Source: Streptosporangium subroseum
GTDB taxonomy: Bacteria > Actinomycetota > Actinomycetes > Streptosporangiales > Streptosporangiaceae
Length of the DNA: 64,000 nt
NCBI RefSeq assembly: GCF_900188345.1
Contig: NZ_FZOD01000046.1
Location: 1 to 64,000, forward strand
Direction: 5' to 3'
In this document: piece after piece, positions 25,813-33,768 of the stretch
How the letters are laid out: the number at the start of each line of letters is the position of its first letter
Position numbering within the stretch: position 1 is the stretch's first letter
Translations under genes and position numbers: made by a program
Notes under the pieces: model-generated
What the model was told of the DNA's origin: nothing
Seen by the model: the letters and a program-made list of their open reading frames with translations, nothing else
Databases searched by the model: none

Positions 25813-27291
25813 CTACGCGTCCTGCGGGCTCCTGGCGGCGCGGAAGATCTCCGCGAGCCGCCGCAGACCCGGCTCGATCCTCTCCGGCGGGATCGCGCCG
25901 TAGCCGATCACGACTCCCTGCTGCGCCGGGGCCTCGCCGCAGAAGGTGGCGAGGCTCTCGACGGCGATCCCCGCCTCCCGCGCGAGGGCCGTCACGCGGT
26001 CCATGTCGACTCCCGCGCCCGGGATCAGGCGGGCGCAGAGATGCAGGCCCGCGGCGGAGGGCACCGGCTCCAGCCAGTCGGTGAAGTCCCGCCGGAGGGT
26101 CGTGAGGATCTGTCCGTGGCGGATCGCGTACTCGCGTGTCGCCTTGCGGATGTGCCGTGCGAGCAGCCCCTCGTCGATGAACCGGGCCAGCGCCGCCTGG
26201 GTGGGGATCTCGCTGTACCAGTCGGTGAGCCGCTTGGCGCTGCGCAGGGCGGGTTGCAGCGAGGCCGGGGCCACCAGGAAGCCCAGCCGCAGCATCGGCA
26301 GCATCGTCTTGGAGAAGGACCCGACGTAGATGACGTGTCCGCTGCGGTCCAGGCTCTGGAGGGGTTCGAGCGGGCGGTCCTCGAAGCGGAACTCGCTGTC
26401 GTAGTCGTCCTCGATCACCACGGCGCCGCGCCGTTCCGCCCATTCGAGCAGCGCGGTACGGCGGCCGAGGGACATCGGCGTGCCCAGCGGAAACTGGTGG
26501 GAGGGGGTGACGTAGACGAGGCGGGCGTGCTGGGGGATCGCGGAGACGACCAGTCCCTCGGCGTCGACGGGGACACCGGTGACCCGCGCGCCCAGCGACT
26601 CGAACAGGAGCCGTGCCGGGTGGTAGCCGGGTTCCTCGACCGCCACGCAGCCGCCCGGCTCGATCAGGACGCGGCCGATGATGTCGAGTGCCTGCTGCGC
26701 CCCCTGGGTGACGAGCACGTCGTCGGCGTTCGCGCGCACCGAACGGGAGATCCCGATGTAGCGGGCGATGGCCTCCCTCAGACCCGCGTGACCCGGGGGA
26801 GCTTCGTAGATGGCGGAGTACACCAGCGCCGGGCGGAGCTCGCGGGCGACGATCCTGCGCCACGTCTCGAGCGGGAACAGCCGCGCGTCGGGGACGCCCA
26901 CCCTGAAGTCGTAGATCGGCGGCGGGACCGGTCCGGAGCCCGGTGCGTCCGATCCGGAGCCCGGAGCGGACGCGGCGGCGATGGACTGCCAGAGGCGGCG
27001 GGGGCGCACGCCGCTGCCCGGGGGCGCGTTCCGGGGACGCGTGCGGTTGAGGGGTTCGGCGCAGACGAAGGTGCCGGCACCCACCTGGCCGACGAGGAAA
27101 CCCTCGGCGGTGAGCCGTTCGTAGGCGACGGTCACCGTGGTGCGTGACACGTCGAGTCGTTGTGCCAGCTCACGCGTGGGAGGCAGGCGCTCTCCCGATC
27201 GCAGGCGGCCGTCGAGTATGGCGTCCAGGAGCTGCCGGTAGATCCTGGCCGTCAGGTCGCCGCGCTCCGTGAGACTCACATGAAAGTCCAC
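25813..27291 (-). CDS. MocR/PdxR-type regulator (GntR helix-turn-helix fused to aminotransferase fold)
   Basis: A 492-residue chimeric regulator. Residues about 10-80 are a GntR winged helix (LRSGERLPPTRELAQRLDVSRTTVTVAYERL); about 120-490 is a fold type I aminotransferase domain with the PLP lysine in GSFSKTMLPMLRLGF. MocR proteins use PLP or an adduct as effector and usually control a divergent gene. Here the divergent neighbour is an MFS transporter and the spacer carries three ATTGG-type half-sites, so that transporter is the likely target. Confidence 0.9.
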   Translation of the reverse strand: MDFHVSLTERGDLTARIYRQLLDAILDGRLRSGERLPPTRELAQRLDVSRTTVTVAYERLTAEGFLVGQVGAGTFVCAEPLNRTRPRNAPPGSGVRPRRLWQSIAAASAPGSGSDAPGSGPVPPPIYDFRVGVPDARLFPLETWRRIVARELRPALVYSAIYEAPPGHAGLREAIARYIGISRSVRANADDVLVTQGAQQALDIIGRVLIEPGGCVAVEEPGYHPARLLFESLGARVTGVPVDAEGLVVSAIPQHARLVYVTPSHQFPLGTPMSLGRRTALLEWAERRGAVVIEDDYDSEFRFEDRPLEPLQSLDRSGHVIYVGSFSKTMLPMLRLGFLVAPASLQPALRSAKRLTDWYSEIPTQAALARFIDEGLLARHIRKATREYAIRHGQILTTLRRDFTDWLEPVPSAAGLHLCARLIPGAGVDMDRVTALAREAGIAVESLATFCGEAPAQQGVVIGYGAIPPERIEPGLRRLAEIFRAARSPQDA

Positions 27292-27302
27292 CCGGCCATC
27301 TT

Positions 27303-27349
27303 ATTGGTCTGGGTGCTTTGCCAACTATTGGACCTTCTGCGAGACCAAT
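27303..27349. promoter_or_regulatory. Candidate MocR operator: three ATTGG half-sites
   Basis: ATTGGTCT (27303-27310), ATTGGACC (27327-27334) and inverted AGACCAAT (27342-27349) lie just upstream of the MocR start. Mixed direct and inverted half-sites of this spacing are typical of MocR/PdxR binding regions. Confidence 0.55.
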
Positions 27350-27428
27350 CAGCCTTCTAAAGTGATCTCCAGACCGCTCGGATCGGGCAACGGAGCAGGC
27401 AGGAGAGGGCAACGAGGTCGCGTCCGCC

Positions 27429-27602
27429 GCCGACCTCCGTACGGAATGCGCGGACGCCCCGCACCGCGTTCGCCGCCGACCTCGGCCGGTCTCCGTACGG
27501 CATGCACGAACGCCCAGAGGCCCCGCACCGTGTTCGCCACGACCTCGGCCGGTCTCCGTACGGCATGCGCGAACTCCCCGGAGACCCGCACCGCCTCCGC
27601 CG
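27429..27602. repeat. Three tandem repeats of about 61-63 bp in the MFS leader
   Basis: Each unit contains TCCGTACGG-ATGC, a CGCACCG block and a GACCTCGGCCGG block. They fill most of the spacer between the MocR operator region and the MFS gene and would lie in its 5' untranslated RNA. The first unit is shorter. The gene-free spacer 27292-27643 otherwise shows no coding signal. Confidence 0.6.
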
Positions 27603-27643
27603 TTCGTCCCCCCGCCTCATCGCGGAGATGACCAAGGAGCTCC

Positions 27644-28921
27644 ATGTTCAGCCGGATCATTCCGTTCTCCGGGCCGCCCCGGACCCTCGCCCTGGCGCAG
27701 TTGACCAACTCCATCGGCGACGGCGCGTACTACGTGTGTTCGGCGCTGTACTTCATCCGGATCGTGGGGCTCTCCCCGACCCAGATCGGCTTCGGCCTGA
27801 CCCTCGGCTGGGCCGTCGGATCCGTGGCGGGGGTCCCGCTCGGGCATCTCGCCGACCGGCGGGGACCCCGGGGTACGGCGGTGCTGCTGGCCGTCGCCAC
27901 CGGATCGGCGGTCGGCTCGTTCCTGTTCGTCAGGTCCTTCGCCCTGTTCGTCGTGGTCGCCTGTCTCTACGCGAGCTGCCAGTGCGGACTCTCCGCCGCC
28001 CGGCAGGCGTTGCTCGCGGGGCTCGTGGACCGGGCGCGGCGGACCGAGATCCGGTCCTACCTGCAGGCGACGGTGAACGCCGGGCTGGCGATCGGCGCGG
28101 CACTCGGCGGGGCGGCGCTGAGCTTCGACACCGAGGAGGCGTATCTGGCGGTCCTCGCGATGGACGCGGTGAGCTTCCTGCTGTCGGCCCTCGTCCTGCT
28201 CCGCCTTCCGGCGATGCCACCCTCTCCGGCTGCCGCTCCCGGCCGGCCGGCGCTGGAGGTCCTCCGGGACAGGCCGTACGCGCTGGTCTCCTTCCTCAAC
28301 ATGATCACGCTGCTGAACATGCCTCTCCTCAGCCTGGTGATCCCCCTGTGGATCGTGCAGCGGACCGAGGCTCCGACCTGGACGGTCTCGGCGCTGCTGG
28401 TGCTCAACACCCTGAGCGTCGTGTTCTTCCAGGTGCGCGTGGCCCGGAGGGTGCGGGACCTGACCACCGCCTCCCGGTCCGTACGGCAGGCGGGCGTGGT
28501 GATGCTCGCCTCGTGCGCGGCGTTCGCGCTGTCGGCGGCCGGATCCTCGGCATGGGTCGCCGGAGTCGTCCTGCTCGTGGCCGCCTGCCTGCAGGTGTTC
28601 GGTGAGATGCTGCAGGCCTCCGGTGCCTGGGAGATCGGGTTCGACCTGGCTCCACCCGACCGGCAGGGCCAGTACCAGGGTTTCTTCGGCACGGGCGCGT
28701 CGGTCGCGAGGATGCTCGGCCCCCTGCTGCTCACCACGTTGATCGTCACCTGGGGGACACCGGGCTGGCTCCTGCTGGGCGGGCTGTTCCTGGGGGCCGG
28801 TTTCGCGATGGGACCGGCCGTCCGCTGGGCGGAACGGACCCGGGCCGCACGCTCCGCTCCGCTCTCTGATGGAGGGCTCTCGACGGTGCCGTCGATCACG
28901 AACGCCCCGAAGGTCAAGTAG
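27644..28921 (+). CDS. MFS transporter, likely drug-efflux type
   Basis: A 425-residue membrane protein with about 12 hydrophobic segments. The loop GHLADRRGPRGTAVL between segments 2 and 3 is the MFS signature; RDRPYALVSFLNM before segment 7 resembles actinobacterial multidrug exporters. ATG 27644 has AAGGAGCTCC directly upstream. It is divergent from the MocR regulator, its probable controller. Substrate unknown. Confidence 0.87.
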   Translation: MFSRIIPFSGPPRTLALAQLTNSIGDGAYYVCSALYFIRIVGLSPTQIGFGLTLGWAVGSVAGVPLGHLADRRGPRGTAVLLAVATGSAVGSFLFVRSFALFVVVACLYASCQCGLSAARQALLAGLVDRARRTEIRSYLQATVNAGLAIGAALGGAALSFDTEEAYLAVLAMDAVSFLLSALVLLRLPAMPPSPAAAPGRPALEVLRDRPYALVSFLNMITLLNMPLLSLVIPLWIVQRTEAPTWTVSALLVLNTLSVVFFQVRVARRVRDLTTASRSVRQAGVVMLASCAAFALSAAGSSAWVAGVVLLVAACLQVFGEMLQASGAWEIGFDLAPPDRQGQYQGFFGTGASVARMLGPLLLTTLIVTWGTPGWLLLGGLFLGAGFAMGPAVRWAERTRAARSAPLSDGGLSTVPSITNAPKVK

Positions 28922-28961
28922 GTGGCCCAGGTGCTTGCAGTTGTTTTATGCAATCAACTAG

Positions 28962-28988
28962 TTGTTAGAATGAACTTAGTTCTAACAA
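28962..28988. promoter_or_regulatory. Candidate operator for the HxlR-type regulator
   Basis: TTGTTAGAA and TTCTAACAA form a perfect 9-bp inverted repeat with a 9-base spacer, 27 bp before the HxlR gene in an unusually AT-rich stretch. A second inverted repeat TTGCA/TGCAA spans 28935-28953. Autoregulation is the simplest reading. Confidence 0.55.
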
Positions 28989-29014
28989 AAGAATGAAAAG
29001 CTAATATAAAGAGC

Positions 29015-29683
29015 ATGGCCGGTCGTAGTTATGGACAGTTCTGCGGGCTCTCCCATGCTCTCGAACTCATCGGCGAGCGCTGGGCGCTCCTCATCGTCCG
29101 GGGTCTCCTCGTGGGGCCCAGGCGCTTCACCGACCTGCGCCGGGGTCTGCCGAGGATCCCGACGAACATCCTCTCCAGCCGTCTCAGGGAGCTCGAATAC
29201 GCCGGCGTCGTCCGCCGCCGCGTCCTGCCGCGCCCAGCGGCCTCGGTCGTCTACGAGCTCACCGAGTACGGCCGCGAGCTCGACGACATCGTCCTCCGGC
29301 TCGGCCGCTGGGGCGCGAGGACCCTGGGCGAGCCCGGCCCCGAGGACATCGTCACGTCCGACTCACTGATCATGGCCCTTCGCTCCGGCTTCGGGGCCGA
29401 GGCGGCCCGCGGCACGCGGACGAGTTACGAGCTGCGCCTGGGCGAGGTCGTCATCCACGCCCGCGTCGACGACGGCGTCCTCCAGGCCGGTGAGGGGCCC
29501 CTGGCCGGGGCCGATCTCGTCCTGGAGACGGGGGCCGAGCTCAGGCGTCTGATGACCGGGGAGATCGGCCCCGGCGAGGCGATCGCGAGCGGAGCCGTCC
29601 GTGTCACCGGCGACCCCGCCCTCCTGGACCGGTTCGCCGAGATCTTCCACCTCGCCCCCGCCCCGGTCGCGCCTCCCTCCTGA
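29015..29683 (+). CDS. HxlR-type winged-helix regulator with SCP2-like C-terminal domain
   Basis: A 222-residue protein. Residues about 7-100 are an HxlR/MarR-like winged helix (CGLSHALELIGERWALLIVRGLL, RFTDLRRGLPRIPTNILSSRLRELE). The C-terminal about 100 residues (RTSYELRLGEVVIHARVDDG ... GDPALLDRFAEIFHL) resemble an SCP2 sterol-carrier-type domain and may sense a hydrophobic ligand. An autoregulatory palindrome lies upstream. It precedes the F420-type oxidoreductase operon by 104 bp on the same strand and could regulate it. Confidence 0.85.
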   Translation: MAGRSYGQFCGLSHALELIGERWALLIVRGLLVGPRRFTDLRRGLPRIPTNILSSRLRELEYAGVVRRRVLPRPAASVVYELTEYGRELDDIVLRLGRWGARTLGEPGPEDIVTSDSLIMALRSGFGAEAARGTRTSYELRLGEVVIHARVDDGVLQAGEGPLAGADLVLETGAELRRLMTGEIGPGEAIASGAVRVTGDPALLDRFAEIFHLAPAPVAPPS

Positions 29684-29787
29684 CGTGGCGGCGGCGTCTG
29701 TATCCGGTCACCCCGATTCCCCGGTCGCGTAAATCGGCGTACGTTGTGCCTACCTTGGTCTGAGGCGGTCCGGTTTGCGAGGCGCTA

Positions 29788-30726
29788 TTGGAAATCGGCG
29801 TGGTCCTACCGCTCGCGGAGTACCCCTGGAAACAACCTTCGTATTCCGAGATTCGCGCCCTGGCGCTCTCGGCTGAGGATTCGGGTTTCGACTCGGTCTG
29901 GGTCTTCGACCACCTGCTGTTCCGTGGTGCCCCCGGCGAACCGACCGAGGGCATCTGGGAATCCTGGACGATTCTGTCCGCACTCGCGGAAGCCACCGGA
30001 CGGGTCAGGCTGGGCACCCTGGTGCTCTGTACGGCGTTCCGCAATCCCGCGGTGCTGGCCAAGATGGCCGTGACGCTCGACGAGGTCAGCGAGGGCCGGT
30101 TGATCCTCGGCCTGGGCAGCGGATGGCACGAGCCGGAGTTCGAGGCGTTCGGCGTCCCCTTCGAGAATCGGGTCTCACGCTTCGAGGAGTCGCTCCATGT
30201 GATCACCTCCCTGCTGCGTACGGGCACGCTCGACTTCGAGGGGCGGCACATTCGCATCCGGGGCGGTGAGCTGCGCCCGCGTGGCGTCCGCGCCTCTGGC
30301 CCGCCGATCCTGGTGGCCGCCTTCCAGCCGAGGATGCTGCGCCTGGCCGCCCGCCACGCCGACATGTGGAACACCTGCTGGCTGGGCGGGCCGTCGACCC
30401 TGGGCGACTGGCCGGAGCGCGTGAACGCGGCATGCGCCGAGGTGGGACGGGACCCGGCCTCGCTGGACATCACCGTGGGCGTGAACGTCGTCCCCGGCGA
30501 TTCACCCGCCGACCTGCCCGATGACCGGCCGGTGCTGTCGGGGACGTCCGCACAGATCGCGGCCGGGTTCCTCGGGTACGCCGCGCACGGAGTCAGTCAT
30601 CTGATCTGCAATCTCAATCCGCACGACGCCACCGCCCAGAAGGCGTTGTCCGCGGCGCTTCACCTGTATCGCGAACAGTGCGATCTCCTCCAGAAAGGGA
30701 AGGCCGATGGCATGGGTGGTCGATGA
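29788..30726 (+). CDS. Luciferase-like (LLM class) F420/FMN-dependent oxidoreductase
   Basis: A 312-residue TIM-barrel oxidoreductase of the bacterial luciferase-like family, starting at TTG 29788 with GAGG upstream. VWVFDHLLFRG, RVRLGTLVLCTAFRNPAVLAKMA, EGRLILGLGSGWHEPEF and PPILVAAFQPRML are typical of F420-dependent members common in actinobacteria; the cofactor is inferred. Its 3' end overlaps the KD-repeat gene by 20 bp, so it is the first gene of the candidate peptide operon and may act on the product. Confidence 0.87.
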   Translation: MEIGVVLPLAEYPWKQPSYSEIRALALSAEDSGFDSVWVFDHLLFRGAPGEPTEGIWESWTILSALAEATGRVRLGTLVLCTAFRNPAVLAKMAVTLDEVSEGRLILGLGSGWHEPEFEAFGVPFENRVSRFEESLHVITSLLRTGTLDFEGRHIRIRGGELRPRGVRASGPPILVAAFQPRMLRLAARHADMWNTCWLGGPSTLGDWPERVNAACAEVGRDPASLDITVGVNVVPGDSPADLPDDRPVLSGTSAQIAAGFLGYAAHGVSHLICNLNPHDATAQKALSAALHLYREQCDLLQKGKADGMGGR

Positions 30727-31189
30727 ATCGCGCGTGATGCCGTTTCTTACGACGTCCGATCGGAGAGACGTCGTCACGAGGCTGCTGATGCAGCCCATGG
30801 TGAGTCGTGTCTTCGATGAGGAATCTCCCGGGCGGTCGCCCACGTCCAGCCCGTACAAAGGGAAGGATTTCAAGGACGGTAAGGACAGCAAGGAGAACAA
30901 GGACTACAAGGACGGCAAGGACGGGAAAGACAGCAAGGACTTCAAGGATTTCAAGGACAGCAAAGACGGCAAGGACTTCAAGGACGGTAAGGACAGCAAG
31001 GACCGCTCTGACTGGTCGGGAGTCTCCGCGGAGCGCAAGGTGTTCGCGGCTGCGGATGCGACCCGGTCCGGGGCGACCGTCGGCGAAGCTCTGGTGTCGG
31101 TTCCCGAGGACGACGCCTCCGAGATTCTGGAGACGCTCCGCGCGTCACGGGCAACCCGGTTGCTGAGGAGACGCGGCCTTGTCATCTGA
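30707..31189 (+). CDS. KD-repeat protein, candidate precursor peptide
   Basis: A 160-residue protein of no family I recognise. Residues 1-50 form a leader-like part (MAWVVDESRVMPFLTTSDRR ... RVFDEESPGRSPTSS). Residues 51-100 are sixteen consecutive x-Lys-Asp triplets (one is x-Lys-Glu), where x is Gly, Phe, Ser, Tyr or Asn. Residues 101-160 contain an acidic/helical segment (VPEDDASEILETLRASRATRLLRRR). The ATG overlaps the upstream oxidoreductase and its own end overlaps the next gene, so expression is coupled. Its place before two ATP-grasp-type proteins and two oxygenases suggests a ribosomal substrate, with the repeat as core. That is inference; a low-complexity structural protein is the alternative. 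Confidence 0.6.
   Translation: MAWVVDESRVMPFLTTSDRRDVVTRLLMQPMVSRVFDEESPGRSPTSSPYKGKDFKDGKDSKENKDYKDGKDGKDSKDFKDFKDSKDGKDFKDGKDSKDRSDWSGVSAERKVFAAADATRSGATVGEALVSVPEDDASEILETLRASRATRLLRRRGLVI
30857..31006 (+). repeat. 9-bp coding repeat encoding (x-Lys-Asp)16
   Basis: Sixteen 9-base units of the form xxx-AAG-GAC. Lys is AAG or AAA, Asp GAC or GAT and Gly GGT, GGC or GGG, so synonymous changes have accumulated while K and D are kept, except for one Glu. Confidence 0.8.
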
Positions 31190-32174
31190 GTCGTTACCCG
31201 ATTCGGGGCCGCCGGTTGTGCCCGACCGAGGACAGGTGACCGTGCCCGTCTCGGAGTCGGTGGCCGTGCCCATTTCGGGGTCGCTGGTCGTTCCCGATTC
31301 GGGGCCGGTCACCGTGCCCGATTTGGATCTGGCGGCCGTACCCGTCGCCGAAGCCGGCTCGGCGCCCGTGGCCGTGGCTCCGGTCGGCATCGAGTTCGTG
31401 ATAGTCGCCGATCCCGCCGACAAGGTCGCGGCCGAGTTGGCCGCATACGTTCGGGAGCACGGCCGGACGGCCGCCGTGCTCGACGTGTTCGAGGCCGCGC
31501 AGCTCTTCACGCTCTCCGTCATCGGCGGGCGGGCCACGGTCGAGCCCGTGCTGCCGATGATCCTGCGGCTGCCCGCACCACCCGTCCTCCGTACGGACGT
31601 CGACGCCGAGTTCCAGTTCAACGAGTGCCTCGCGCAGCTGTGGGCGGTGGCCGCGCTGTCGCCCGCTCCGGTGGTCAACCGGCCCTCCGCCCACTCGCTG
31701 GGCGGCCAGGTGTCCTACTCGGCGGCGCTCACCGCGATGAGGGCGGGCGTGCACGACGGGTCGGCCGAGGTCTTCGCCTCCACCTACCCCGAGCCGGGCG
31801 TGCCGGAAGGCGACAGGTGGTGGGTGCAGGACACCGGGACGCTGACGACCTCTCCATGGCCCGAACGACCCGTGGGAGAGGGACCTTACCGGGGGCGCTG
31901 GTCCGACTCCGACCCCGCCTTCGAGATCGTCGTCGTCCTCGAGGGGCGTGCCTGGCGGTGCACGACCGCGGACCTGGAGCATCTGGACCTCGAAGGTCGC
32001 AGCCTCGCCGTCTCGGCGCGGCTCGGGCTGACCCTCACCGCCGTGACCTGGCGCGTGACGGCGGACGCCGAGGACGCGCTCCTGGTCAACGTGGAGCCCT
32101 ACCCGGGTCTGGAGGAGCTGCGCATGGTCTGGCTGGGGTTCGGTCCGCATCTCATGAAGCTGCTCTTCCCATGA
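31179..32174 (+). CDS. Degenerate ATP-grasp-like partner protein
   Basis: A 331-residue protein starting at TTG 31179 (GAGGAG upstream), overlapping the KD-repeat gene by 11 bp. Residues about 5-70 are a Val/Pro/Ser-rich linker with repeats such as PVSESVAVPISGS. The rest parallels the next gene: VVNRPSAHSLGG matches VVNRPGAWSDNA, and GLTLTAVTWRVTADAEDALLVNVEPYPGLEE matches the catalytic end of ATP-grasp enzymes. However, the metal-binding Asp and the LEVN motif are changed (WRV, NVE) and the central nucleotide-binding part is short. It probably lacks ligase activity and may bind the substrate or the active ATP-grasp partner. Confidence 0.6.
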   Translation: MSSESLPDSGPPVVPDRGQVTVPVSESVAVPISGSLVVPDSGPVTVPDLDLAAVPVAEAGSAPVAVAPVGIEFVIVADPADKVAAELAAYVREHGRTAAVLDVFEAAQLFTLSVIGGRATVEPVLPMILRLPAPPVLRTDVDAEFQFNECLAQLWAVAALSPAPVVNRPSAHSLGGQVSYSAALTAMRAGVHDGSAEVFASTYPEPGVPEGDRWWVQDTGTLTTSPWPERPVGEGPYRGRWSDSDPAFEIVVVLEGRAWRCTTADLEHLDLEGRSLAVSARLGLTLTAVTWRVTADAEDALLVNVEPYPGLEELRMVWLGFGPHLMKLLFP

Positions 32175-33061
32175 TCTACGCCCTGGGTCTGGCGTCGGAC
32201 GGCACGTTCGAGCACTTCGTCGCGGAGGCGCGCCGGTTCGGGGCGCGGGTGGTCCCCATCGACCTGCGCGACGTCGCCACGCGGGGTGATTGGCGGCTCG
32301 CCGTTCCCGACGACGGCGCCGGCTGGGTGTCGGACGGCGACGAGCGCCACGATCTCGACCCCGCCGCGTCCTACTACTGCAGGCTCATCGACCTGTCCGC
32401 CCTCCAGGACGACACGCGTGCCGCAACCCGGTGGCACGGTCTGGTCAGGGGGCTGTTCGCCTGGCTCGAAGCGGTGCCGGGCACCGTGGTCAACCGGCCG
32501 GGCGCGTGGTCGGACAACGCGTCGAAACCGCTCCACGAGTTCACCCTCCAGAGCCATGGCCTCTCCGTCCCGGAGAGCCTGACGAGTTCCGGCCGAGAGC
32601 GGCTGCGCGCCTTCTCGGCTGCCGGGCCCACCATCGTGAAGACGCTCTCCGGCGTCCGCGCCACGGGCAGGCTTGTCGTCCCCGCCGACTTCGACACCTT
32701 CGTCGGCGGACAGGGCCCCGTCCACCTGCAGCGATACGTCGCCGGCAGTGACGTGCGCGTGCACGTGTGCGGATCCCACGTGCACGCGGAGCAGATCCGG
32801 TCCGGTGCGGTCGACTACCGGGTCGACGACGACGCCGTCTTCACGCCCTACACGCTCCCGGCGGACCTGGCCGAGGCCTTGGTCGAGCACACACGGACCT
32901 TCGGCATGGAGTTCGCCGGGTGGGATTTCAAGCGGGACGCCGATGGCGTCCACTGGTGCCTGGAGGTCAATCCCATGCCGGGTTACGACTGGTACGACCG
33001 CCGGGCCGGCGGCGCCATCAGCGAATCGTTGGTCGGCCTCCTGGAGGGAGAGAAGACATGA
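32171..33061 (+). CDS. ATP-grasp ligase (RimK/MvdD-like)
   Basis: A 296-residue ATP-grasp enzyme. VVNRPGAWSDNASKPLHEFTLQSHGLSVPESL at about 115-145 corresponds to the substrate/nucleotide entry motif of peptide-modifying ATP-grasp ligases. TIVKTLSG (about 155) supplies the ATP-binding Lys, VHLQRYVAG the hinge, DVRVHVCG follows, and EFAGWDFKRD ... CLEVNPMPGYDW the Mg-binding Asp, Glu and Asn. Such enzymes make amide or ester bonds through acyl phosphates, including side-chain macrocycles in graspetides. ATG overlaps the upstream stop (ATGA). Confidence 0.8.
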   Translation: MIYALGLASDGTFEHFVAEARRFGARVVPIDLRDVATRGDWRLAVPDDGAGWVSDGDERHDLDPAASYYCRLIDLSALQDDTRAATRWHGLVRGLFAWLEAVPGTVVNRPGAWSDNASKPLHEFTLQSHGLSVPESLTSSGRERLRAFSAAGPTIVKTLSGVRATGRLVVPADFDTFVGGQGPVHLQRYVAGSDVRVHVCGSHVHAEQIRSGAVDYRVDDDAVFTPYTLPADLAEALVEHTRTFGMEFAGWDFKRDADGVHWCLEVNPMPGYDWYDRRAGGAISESLVGLLEGEKT

Positions 33062-33768
33062 TCACCTCTCTGGACGTGCTGGACGAGGAGCAGAGCGCGC
33101 GGACCAGGCAGGACGTGTACGCGCTGCGCTCGCACTGGACGCCCCGGGGGGCCGAACCGGCCTCGTTCTTCACCCTGGGATCGCCCAGCTACCTGGACCT
33201 CGCGGAGAACCCCGACGGCGGAGGCTACTACGCCCACGCGCGGGCCGACCGGCCCGTCCTGTGGGAGCGTTTCGGCTGGCTGTACGGACGGCTGGCCCAG
33301 ATGCTCGAAGAGCACCTCAAGGAGCCCGTGCACTATCCCGAGAACCTGGCCCTTCCCGGTTTCCACGTGTGGCTGGCGCCCGCGGTGTTCACCAAGCCCA
33401 AGGCGCCGATCCATTTCGACATGCAGTACCGCGCGATGGAGTGGCCGCCGGGTGCGGACCTGTCGAGGCTGATCTCGTTCACACTTCCCCTGCGGCTGCC
33501 CGGCGCCGGTGGAGGACTGAACGTCTGGGAGGCCACCTACGAGGAGTTCCGGGAGGCGCTGGACAAGGGATGGATAGACGGGGCGTCCGACCTGCAGCGC
33601 TTCCATCCCCGTCAGCACGTGGCGTACACGGTGGGCCGCCTCGTCATGCACTCCGGGCACATCCTCCACCAGGTGGCGCCGTGTGCCCGGGTGGAGCCCG
33701 ACGACGAGCGCCTGACCCTGCAGGGCCACGGGGTGTGGTGCTCGGGACGCTGGAGCCTCTACTGGTGA
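33058..33768 (+). CDS. Putative Fe(II)/2-oxoglutarate-type oxygenase
   Basis: A 236-residue protein starting at ATG 33058, overlapping the ATP-grasp stop by ATGA. PIHFDMQYRAMEW supplies a candidate HxD, and HSGHILHQVAP the distal His, with LISFTLPLRLPGAGGGLNVWE between them as in the double-stranded beta-helix of prolyl-4-hydroxylase-like enzymes. By family these hydroxylate amino-acid side chains or small molecules. Context points to modification of the KD-repeat protein. I do not recognise a specific subfamily. Confidence 0.6.
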   Translation: MITSLDVLDEEQSARTRQDVYALRSHWTPRGAEPASFFTLGSPSYLDLAENPDGGGYYAHARADRPVLWERFGWLYGRLAQMLEEHLKEPVHYPENLALPGFHVWLAPAVFTKPKAPIHFDMQYRAMEWPPGADLSRLISFTLPLRLPGAGGGLNVWEATYEEFREALDKGWIDGASDLQRFHPRQHVAYTVGRLVMHSGHILHQVAPCARVEPDDERLTLQGHGVWCSGRWSLYW

